A stretch of 38,160 nucleotides of DNA from BS750m-G4 sp964472195. GTDB taxonomy: Bacteria; Bacteroidota; Ignavibacteria; Tepidaquicellales; Tepidaquicellaceae. Both the position numbers and the translations under genes were made by a program. The notes beneath the pieces are model-generated. The model was not told the DNA's origin, did no database searches, and was given only the letters and a program-made list of their open reading frames with translations. The stretch lies in NCBI GenBank assembly GCA_964472195.1, contig CAYYJH010000017.1, forward strand, positions 1 through 38,160, in the 5' to 3' direction. This document shows positions 32,160-38,160 of the stretch, piece by piece. Positions within the stretch are counted from its first letter, which is position 1, and the number at the start of each line of letters is the position of its first letter.

Positions 32160-33458
32160 TTACTTTTTAGATGTTTCTTCTCTCACTGGAGGATCATTTA
32201 TCAAATACTTAAATTTATCTTCAAACTCTTTAGCAGTCATGTTACCTATAATTGCAAGGCGTGCAACATTTTTTATTTCTTCAAAGTCCTCTTTCTCAAG
32301 CCTGATCATATATTTCCTGGCAACGTGATATACATCGGAATCAATATCGACTTCCCTGGTTTCAACTCTCCCTTTTTTAACGTTAATTATTTCCTCAAAT
32401 TTAACAGGAATTAATTTACCCTTTAACATTGTTACAATTGCTCCACTTTGACCGGATAAAAGATATCTAACAGCAGCATAACCAAGGTCCTGAGTATATT
32501 CACAATCGAATGGGATGGGAGCGAAACATCTAAGTTCATACCCAATATCTTTATTTGTTATTGTAACATTCAAACCTCTTTCTCTCAGTCTTCCCCGGAC
32601 TTCATCTTTAGTTATCCTGCCGATATCAATTTCGGATAAACGGATATTCCCGTGAGAATCTGATTCAAGATTAACATACGGATGGCTTTTTAATTCATCC
32701 GGGTCTATTCTCGTAATAATACCTTCTGCAAGTATTGCAACTCCATGAGGATGTCCAAGAGCCATTCGTTTGATAATAGACGCTTCGAGTATATCACATA
32801 TAGTTCCAAACTTTATTGTTCTGTCTCTGAATTCCTCCCCGATAATTGTCAATGTAGCTCCTGCAGCTTTTCCAATACCAAGTGCAAGATGACCTGCTTT
32901 TCTGCCCATTGATACAACATAGTACCAGCGTTTTGTTGTACTGGCATCCATCATTAGAGATTGCACAATATTTACGCCAAAATGCCTTGCGGTCTGATAA
33001 CCAAACGTCGGCATATCACCCGGAAGAGGCAGGTCATTATCGATAGTCTTCGGAACATGTGCAACTTCAATCTGTCCACCGGCTAATTTATCGATCTTAT
33101 ACGAAGTAGTTGCTGTATCATCACCACCTATTGTAATAAGATAATCAACGGAAAGCTGAGTCAGTGCTTTTATTGTGGCTTCAAGTTTCTTTTTGTCAGT
33201 AGTAGGATTTTCTCTTGAGGTTCTTAAAATACTCCCCCCGCTGAAATGTATCCTGGAAACATCGTCAATCGTTAATTGTCTGTAATGGCTGGAATCACCT
33301 TTCGCAAGCCATTCAAAACCATCAGTAATTCCTAAAACACTTAATCCGGAATTAATTGCTTCTATGGTGATCGATCTTATTACACCGTTAATACCGGGAG
33401 CCGGTCCGCCACCAACAAGAATTGCAAGCGTCTTTTTATGATAATGTTCTTTATTCAT
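32160..33458 (-). CDS. Phosphofructokinase paralogue, predicted pyrophosphate-dependent
   Basis: 432 residues, longer than its neighbour. The N-terminal GGGPAPGINGVIRSI replaces the usual GGDxPGxN, and the donor site reads TIGGDDTATTSYKID: Asp114 stands where ATP enzymes have Gly. PKTIDNDLPLPGDMPTFGYQTA (Lys137) and MGRKAGHLALGIG follow. Asp and Lys at those two places are the established marks of pyrophosphate-using enzymes, which work reversibly in glycolysis and gluconeogenesis. The C-terminal ~70 residues (YHVARKYMIRLEKEDFEEI...) extend the fold. The donor is inferred from residues, not measured. Confidence 0.88.
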   Translation of the reverse strand: MNKEHYHKKTLAILVGGGPAPGINGVIRSITIEAINSGLSVLGITDGFEWLAKGDSSHYRQLTIDDVSRIHFSGGSILRTSRENPTTDKKKLEATIKALTQLSVDYLITIGGDDTATTSYKIDKLAGGQIEVAHVPKTIDNDLPLPGDMPTFGYQTARHFGVNIVQSLMMDASTTKRWYYVVSMGRKAGHLALGIGKAAGATLTIIGEEFRDRTIKFGTICDILEASIIKRMALGHPHGVAILAEGIITRIDPDELKSHPYVNLESDSHGNIRLSEIDIGRITKDEVRGRLRERGLNVTITNKDIGYELRCFAPIPFDCEYTQDLGYAAVRYLLSGQSGAIVTMLKGKLIPVKFEEIINVKKGRVETREVDIDSDVYHVARKYMIRLEKEDFEEIKNVARLAIIGNMTAKEFEDKFKYLINDPPVREETSKK

Positions 33459-33484
33459 GATGATTAATGCTAAAATTAAATTCT

Positions 33485-35908
33485 TTAATTCAAAATAATT
33501 CTTTTATATCTCGTTAAAATAAATATCATAGCTAATAAATAAATACATCCGCTTAATATAAATACAAATTTAAATCCTACTATCATTGCTAAAATAATGC
33601 TAATAACAGTTCCAATAACTGAGAAGAAACCATTAATGCCCCATGCAAATGCGATATACTTCTTCTCCGAACCCGGGATTAATGAAAGACCGATTGGAAA
33701 CGGCATGCCCATGAAAAAACCAATTGGAAATATCAAAGCAATTGATACTAAGATTCTCCAGGCAAGTTCAAGTCGGACTAACGAAGCAAAAATAACAGGA
33801 TTAAGTAAACCAAGAGCTGTAGACAATGCCGCAATTATTATAAAAATTAAAATTAGCCTTATCCTGCTTTCCCCTAAAAACTTAAACGAAAACATGCTTC
33901 CAAATCCGGCAGCAATTAACATTGTAGCAATTACAGTCAGTAGCGTTATAACAGGCTGCCCAAGGAATAAAGTGAATTTCTGAATCATTGCAATTTGAAG
34001 CATTATGAAGGCAATTCCAAGACATGCAAAATATATCAGGTATTTTTTTTCAAACTTTGATGTAGAATCAGTACGCATAAACCTGAGAGGAAACAGTAGT
34101 AAAAATCCAGCTACTACGATAGTCTGAACTAAAATAATCAGAAGAGTTGTCTCTGCCACCGGTCTGTCTTTTAACGCAAGTATTCCTTTGTCATCCTGTG
34201 CAAAGGTTTCCATCATCCCTACCCATGTTAAATTCCCAAAACCGATATTATTATCAAAGAATGGTTTGTCATCTGTTGCAGGATATATATCAGTTTCAAA
34301 TTTTTCTATCTCACCATATATATTGTCAGATTCTATAAGCTGTTTATAAATTCCATCCTGTCTTGATAAAGGATCATATTCTATATCAAGTCCTAGAGAG
34401 CTTGCTTCATTCCTGATGTCAATTATGTCAAATTCGTCAAATCCATCTTTTTTGTAAACAACTCCTGCCATAAAACCTTTATCACCTTCGAATGAAGTCG
34501 GCGGTCGTCTAAATATAATAAAATTCTTTTTACTGTCATCAAGTCCTGATGTGAGTTCACTTCTAACGATTTTTAAAGTTGTAATTAATTTTGGGATCTG
34601 TGTCTCCGGCCTGGAGATATATAAGACTCCATCATTTTTTAAATGAGTTAAGTATTCTCTCACCGCCTCTTTTGTTAAAATATAATTTTCAACAAGACTC
34701 ATTGCACCACTCGATACGGCAGATGACGAAATTGTATGTGCAGAAATTATAACATCGTAAGCAATCCTCTTACTGCTTATAACCGACCTTGCATCATCAG
34801 TTATCAATCTTACATTATTATTGTTTTTGATCAAAGGACCAGTCCAGATTACTAATTTATCACTAATAAGTTTATTAAGAATTCCATTTATCTCAACACC
34901 AACAATGTCCTTTGCGTTGTAGTACAATCCTGTTAGTATTTCTCCTCCCCCTGCAGAACCAATTATAAAAACCTTTTCAGCTGAGTCTTTCAACACATAA
35001 GCCAGGTTGGAAGCATCTGAGGGTTTTGTCGGAGGCGGTAAAGTTTTAACATTTGGAATGTTTGTTGTAGCATTCCCTTCATCTATTATAGCAAGGTAAA
35101 CATTATAACCATCGGGTGAAGTTTCATCATCCCGCATCACATCTATCTTAGAAAAAGTATTCCATTCAGTTAATATTTTGAGCCCGGGGTTTCCCTTCAT
35201 ATAGTTCGCATATAATTTATTTGAGGAAACATTTATTGGAAATCTATTGTCTTTGTCGATAAGAAATGAGAAACTAAGACCCATTAATATTATTGCAACC
35301 GTAACTATACCCTTGTAGTTTTCATATCCGAATATCATAGCAGATATAAATGCAAAAGCAGACACAAATATTATTGTTCCGTTTCCACCAAACTCAGGCA
35401 TGATCAAAACGAATGCAATGCAAGAAAGCCCTGCACCTGTTAGGTCAAAGAAGTATAATTTTGATACTTCATTCTTAAACCTTGTGAGTAAAATAGATAT
35501 AATCAATCCTGAAAAGAAGAATGGAACAGTTATGAGTAAATAATATATTGGTAAATATAGAAATTGAATTCCATCAGTCAACAAACTAAACGGATCGAAT
35601 GGAATTTTATTCATCAATAAAAAACTTGCTATGATACTAACACCATATATTATCGAAAGCCATGTTAACAATAAATCCGGTTTCATTTCCCGTAATTTCT
35701 TGTTCATCGCAAGTACAACACCGCTAATGCCAAACCCAAGCAACGCCACACTGATAATCATAAATGCGAAATGATACCAGAGTGAAACAGATAATACTCT
35801 TGTTAGTGTAAATTCAAGAAGCAGTGTAGATAGAGATACGAAGAAAATACCCGCATAATAAGAATTTTTTATTTTCTCAGAAGTGGTCTCCAAACGGGAA
35901 GATTTCAT
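33485..35908 (-). CDS. Membrane protein with spermidine-synthase-like core
   Basis: 807 residues in three parts. Residues ~15-220 have about seven membrane helices. Residues ~305-470 form a Rossmann-type nucleotide-binding domain (FIIGSAGGGEILTGLYY, IVGVEIN, RLITDDARSVI, LKNDGVLYISRP), the pattern of spermidine synthase and SAM methyltransferases. Residues ~590-807 have about six further helices in an MFS-like arrangement (GMPFPIGLSL, AWGINGFFSVIGT). Such fused proteins are common in bacteria and rarely make spermidine; the true reaction is unknown. No decarboxylase or other polyamine gene is near. It begins a minus-strand run ending in the phosphofructokinases, 26 bases apart. Confidence 0.78.
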   Translation of the reverse strand: MKSSRLETTSEKIKNSYYAGIFFVSLSTLLLEFTLTRVLSVSLWYHFAFMIISVALLGFGISGVVLAMNKKLREMKPDLLLTWLSIIYGVSIIASFLLMNKIPFDPFSLLTDGIQFLYLPIYYLLITVPFFFSGLIISILLTRFKNEVSKLYFFDLTGAGLSCIAFVLIMPEFGGNGTIIFVSAFAFISAMIFGYENYKGIVTVAIILMGLSFSFLIDKDNRFPINVSSNKLYANYMKGNPGLKILTEWNTFSKIDVMRDDETSPDGYNVYLAIIDEGNATTNIPNVKTLPPPTKPSDASNLAYVLKDSAEKVFIIGSAGGGEILTGLYYNAKDIVGVEINGILNKLISDKLVIWTGPLIKNNNNVRLITDDARSVISSKRIAYDVIISAHTISSSAVSSGAMSLVENYILTKEAVREYLTHLKNDGVLYISRPETQIPKLITTLKIVRSELTSGLDDSKKNFIIFRRPPTSFEGDKGFMAGVVYKKDGFDEFDIIDIRNEASSLGLDIEYDPLSRQDGIYKQLIESDNIYGEIEKFETDIYPATDDKPFFDNNIGFGNLTWVGMMETFAQDDKGILALKDRPVAETTLLIILVQTIVVAGFLLLFPLRFMRTDSTSKFEKKYLIYFACLGIAFIMLQIAMIQKFTLFLGQPVITLLTVIATMLIAAGFGSMFSFKFLGESRIRLILIFIIIAALSTALGLLNPVIFASLVRLELAWRILVSIALIFPIGFFMGMPFPIGLSLIPGSEKKYIAFAWGINGFFSVIGTVISIILAMIVGFKFVFILSGCIYLLAMIFILTRYKRIILN

Positions 35909-36017
35909 CTATAAATAATTTTTAATAATACGAAATGGAAATTAAAAATAATAATTTTCTTATAATATTCAATAATAAGAAATTCGGAATGTTATAAATA
36001 ATATAATGAAATCTTTT

Positions 36018-36040
36018 AGAATATCCAAAAAGATATTCCA
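36018..36040 (-). terminator. Probable terminator after kdsA
   Basis: GAATATC (36019-36025) and GATATTC (36032-36038) pair perfectly around a 6-base loop, beginning eight bases past the kdsA stop on the minus strand. The run after the stem is T/A mixed, not pure T, so termination may be partial. Confidence 0.4.
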
Positions 36041-36045
36041 GAACA

Positions 36046-36870
36046 TCAGGACTCAAATTGTTTGATGTGTAAGAATTTCAAATCTCGAAGCAATGGTTCC
36101 AGCTTATTTAATTTCAGCATATTACTGCCATCACTTAATGCTTTACGAGGATCAGGATGAGTTTCAATAAAAAACCCATCGACACCGACGGCAGCGGCAG
36201 CTCTTGCTAAAGGTGCTATAAATTCTGGCTCTCCACCACTCACACCGCTGTTCATGGAAGGTATCTGCACGGAATGTGTTGCATCAAATATAATCGGATA
36301 ACCGAATTTTTTCATAATCAACAAACTTCTCATATCAACAACAAGATTATTATAACCAAATGTAGAACCTCTTTCTGTTAATAGTATTTTTTTATTGCCC
36401 ATGTTTGATACTTTTTCCGCCTGGTATTTCATGTCGTATGGTGAAACGAACTGTCCTTTTTTTAAATTAATAATCTTACCCGTCTCGCCCGCACTTTCAA
36501 GAAGATTCGTTTGCCTGCATAAAAAAGCCGGTATCTGTATTATATCCGCAACATCCGCCACGAAACCTATCTCGAGCTCTGCATGCACATCTGTTAAGAT
36601 CGGTACTTCAAATTCCTTTTTGACATCTTCTAAAATTTTCAAAGCTTTTTCAAACCCAATACCTCTAAATGACTCACCCGATGTCCTGTTTGCTTTTTCA
36701 TAGGATGATTTAAAAACAAAGGGAAGCCTTAATCTTGCCGTGATTTCTTTGAGCTTTTCGCATGTCTTAAACACAATAGACCTGTTCTCAACCACACATG
36801 GACCCGATATTATCAACGGATACTTGAGGTTTCTTAACATTAGTTTTTTTGATATATATTCTGGTAGCAT
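36046..36870 (-). CDS. kdsA: 3-deoxy-8-phosphooctulonate synthase (KDO-8-P synthase), metal-type
   Basis: 274 residues, usual length. It condenses phosphoenolpyruvate and arabinose-5-phosphate to KDO-8-phosphate, the first committed step to the KDO of lipopolysaccharide. Motifs: ISGPCVVENRSIVFKTCEKL, FVFKSSYEKANRTSGESFRG, VPILTDVHAELEIGFVADV, DIIQIPAFLCRQTNLL, FDATHSVQIPSM and ETHPDPRKALSDGSNML. Cys25 stands where metal-independent enzymes have Asn, and the D-A-T-H, E-T-H and D-P ligands are kept, so it should need a divalent metal. The TrmH-like gene ends 12 bases upstream, suggesting one operon. It implies an LPS-bearing outer membrane. Confidence 0.95.
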   Translation of the reverse strand: MLPEYISKKLMLRNLKYPLIISGPCVVENRSIVFKTCEKLKEITARLRLPFVFKSSYEKANRTSGESFRGIGFEKALKILEDVKKEFEVPILTDVHAELEIGFVADVADIIQIPAFLCRQTNLLESAGETGKIINLKKGQFVSPYDMKYQAEKVSNMGNKKILLTERGSTFGYNNLVVDMRSLLIMKKFGYPIIFDATHSVQIPSMNSGVSGGEPEFIAPLARAAAAVGVDGFFIETHPDPRKALSDGSNMLKLNKLEPLLRDLKFLHIKQFES

Positions 36871-36882
36871 GACTTTATTAAA

Positions 36883-37467
36883 TTATTTTTGTAAGTAATG
36901 TTCTAATTTTTCTTTCAGTTCTTTTTTTGTAAACTCAGATTTATCATATTTCCCTTTTAATTTTCTTTGTCTTAAAGCTTCGTATAAACAAACAGCAACA
37001 GTTACAGAAACATTCAAAGACTGAACCATCCCGTACATGGGAACAAGGAAATTCCTGTCTGCAAGGTTTTTTACACCATCGGATACACCTTCATGTTCAT
37101 TACCAAATACTAATGCGACCTTACCCGTGAGATTGAGTTCAAAGATCGAAGAATTTTTCTTTGAATCAGAAATATGTGTTGAGTATATTTTAAACCTCTC
37201 TCTTCGCAGTTCAGAGAAACACTCCTGAACATTTTTGAATTTCTTAAGTTCGATCCATTTATCAGCACTTGCTGAAGATACTCTCCCTACTTTTGGAAAT
37301 TTACATGTATTATAAACAAGATAGACAGTATCGATACCAACTGCATCAGCACTTCTTAGTATCGCACTCACGTTGTGGGGATCGTGTATATTTTCAAGAA
37401 CAATCGTTAAATACTTTTGTCTTTTAGAAACTACTTCCTGAATTTTGTTAAACCTTTTTTCCGTCAA
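36883..37467 (-). CDS. trmH: TrmH/SpoU-family RNA 2'-O-ribose methyltransferase
   Basis: 194 residues. The three SpoU motifs are clear: motif 1 in ENIHDPHNVSAILRSADAVG, motif 2 in VALVFGNEHEGVSD and motif 3 in VPMYGMVQSLNVSVTVAVCL. These form the knotted fold that binds S-adenosylmethionine, with motif-1 Arg as catalytic residue. Features such as the NEHEGVS turn and the basic C-terminal helix (RKLKGKYDKSEF...KEKLEHYL) fit TrmH, which methylates G18 of tRNA, better than the rRNA enzyme RlmB, which has an extra N-terminal domain absent here. It heads the kdsA operon; the divergent + strand gene begins only 37 bases away. Confidence 0.88.
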   Translation of the reverse strand: MTEKRFNKIQEVVSKRQKYLTIVLENIHDPHNVSAILRSADAVGIDTVYLVYNTCKFPKVGRVSSASADKWIELKKFKNVQECFSELRRERFKIYSTHISDSKKNSSIFELNLTGKVALVFGNEHEGVSDGVKNLADRNFLVPMYGMVQSLNVSVTVAVCLYEALRQRKLKGKYDKSEFTKKELKEKLEHYLQK

Positions 37468-37504
37468 ATCTGTTAATGTTTTTACTACTAAAAATTAAAT
37501 AAAT

Positions 37505-38160
37505 ATGTTACATTATACAACTAACAAAAAACTTTTTAAAATGATAGGAAACCCCTGCAGTTACATATACAAGCAATTATTTATTGTACTATTATTATTT
37601 ATGACCGGGACCTCAGTTGCTTCGGATTATCCAGCCGTATACGATGACAAATCTCCCAAAAAAGATAAAAGAAACAACTGGGGGCTAAGCATTAATTACA
37701 CAGAAAAAGGTTTCGGTCTCTCTTCGAGTTACTTCTTACCCGTTTGGGATGACACCGACCTGTTTTTTAACTTGCTTGTTTCAGGTGTATCCGACGACAG
37801 GGAATTAGAAATCTATGACCCATACACAGGAACTTCAAGTACGACTGGAAAAGTAAATAGGGTTTTTATGATTCCCCTCAGCATTGGTATTCAGAAATAT
37901 ATGTTTAAAGATGATATCGAAGGGAGCTTCAAACCGTTAGTGAGTGCAGGCATCACACCGACACTTGTACTTACCAATCCAGCCGATAAAAGTTTTTTCA
38001 CAGCACTGGGTTATTTTCAACCCGGCTTTGCATTCGGTGGTTTCTTGGGAATCGGAATGGAATACAGGCAAACGAAAAACATCTCGGTTAACTTTCATGC
38101 AAGATATTATTACCTTCCCGTTATTGGAAAAGAAATAAACAGTCTGAAAGATACTCCCAT
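37505..38160 (+). CDS. Outer-membrane beta-barrel-like protein (3' end outside window)
   Basis: An open frame runs from ATG 37505 to the window edge, ~218 residues seen and no stop. A second in-frame ATG at 37541 (MIGNPCSYIYKQ) gives a more usual signal peptide whose hydrophobic core LFIVLLLFMTGTSVAS ends near residue 40 of the longer form, so either start is possible. After that the protein alternates aromatic and polar residues in strand pairs with glycine turns (NWGLSINYTEKGFGLSSSYF, GYFQPGFAFGGFLGIGMEY, NFHARYYYLP), as in small outer-membrane barrels. Function not recognised. It is divergent from trmH with a very short intergenic stretch. Confidence 0.7.
   Translation, partial: MLHYTTNKKLFKMIGNPCSYIYKQLFIVLLLFMTGTSVASDYPAVYDDKSPKKDKRNNWGLSINYTEKGFGLSSSYFLPVWDDTDLFFNLLVSGVSDDRELEIYDPYTGTSSTTGKVNRVFMIPLSIGIQKYMFKDDIEGSFKPLVSAGITPTLVLTNPADKSFFTALGYFQPGFAFGGFLGIGMEYRQTKNISVNFHARYYYLPVIGKEINSLKDTP

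Noticed and set aside
37944..38138. 64-residue + strand frame near the right edge
   Set aside because: It overlaps, out of frame, the long open frame starting at 37505, which has a signal peptide and beta-barrel pattern.

Overview
This is a low-GC, AT-rich bacterial chromosome segment of 38,160 bases. The best guess for its source is the Ignavibacteria/Chlorobi side of the Bacteroidota-Chlorobiota group. The evidence is three secreted proteins ending in a type IX secretion (T9SS) C-terminal domain with the QNYPNPFNP signature, SPOR lipoproteins, KdsA (so an LPS-bearing outer membrane), and paired ATP-type and PPi-type phosphofructokinases. The lineage is inferred from gene content; no rRNA is present. 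I saw no tRNA, rRNA, CRISPR array, intact insertion sequence or phage gene.

Left part (1-10.3 kb, accessory, mostly + strand): a seven-helix membrane AraC-type regulator, then three T9SS-exported surface or extracellular proteins. The first has PD40 propeller-like repeats. The second is built from two copies of a ~165-residue module. The third carries one copy of that module plus a long parallel beta-helix. The spaces between them are decayed: opposed gene fragments at 2.7-2.95 kb, an inverted pair of 28-nt hairpins at 3.07-3.16 kb, a truncated minus-strand reading frame at 3.19-3.43 kb, and a 1.6-kb gene-poor gap at 5.27-6.85 kb. That gap holds a signal-peptide-like remnant, a second copy of a 35-nt repeat, and a strong terminator with no gene in front of it.

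Middle part (10.3-21.3 kb): a compact minus-strand run reads S9 peptidase, two tandem SPOR lipoproteins, folD, a 59-residue small protein, Ppx/GppA phosphatase, cupin, OPA-type transporter, OsmC, CHAD protein. The Ppx/GppA and CHAD genes suggest a polyphosphate theme. A divergent + strand pair follows, deoC and an aldehyde dehydrogenase, which together can split deoxyribose-5-phosphate and oxidise the acetaldehyde.

Right part (21.4-37.5 kb, all minus strand) is core metabolism and cell biology: ADP-forming acyl-CoA synthetase, FtsK, ComB-like phosphatase, AIM24/TIGR00266 protein, GcvT, short transaldolase, APC permease, two phosphofructokinases, a large membrane protein with a spermidine-synthase-like core, metal-type KdsA and a TrmH-family methylase. 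A + strand outer-membrane-protein gene begins at 37.5 kb and runs off the window.

No clearly new biological system is evident. The strongest leads are the shared secreted module with its repeated upstream element and decayed paralogue, the orphan terminator, the conserved-looking 59-residue ORF between folD and ppx, and the predicted division of labour between the two phosphofructokinases.
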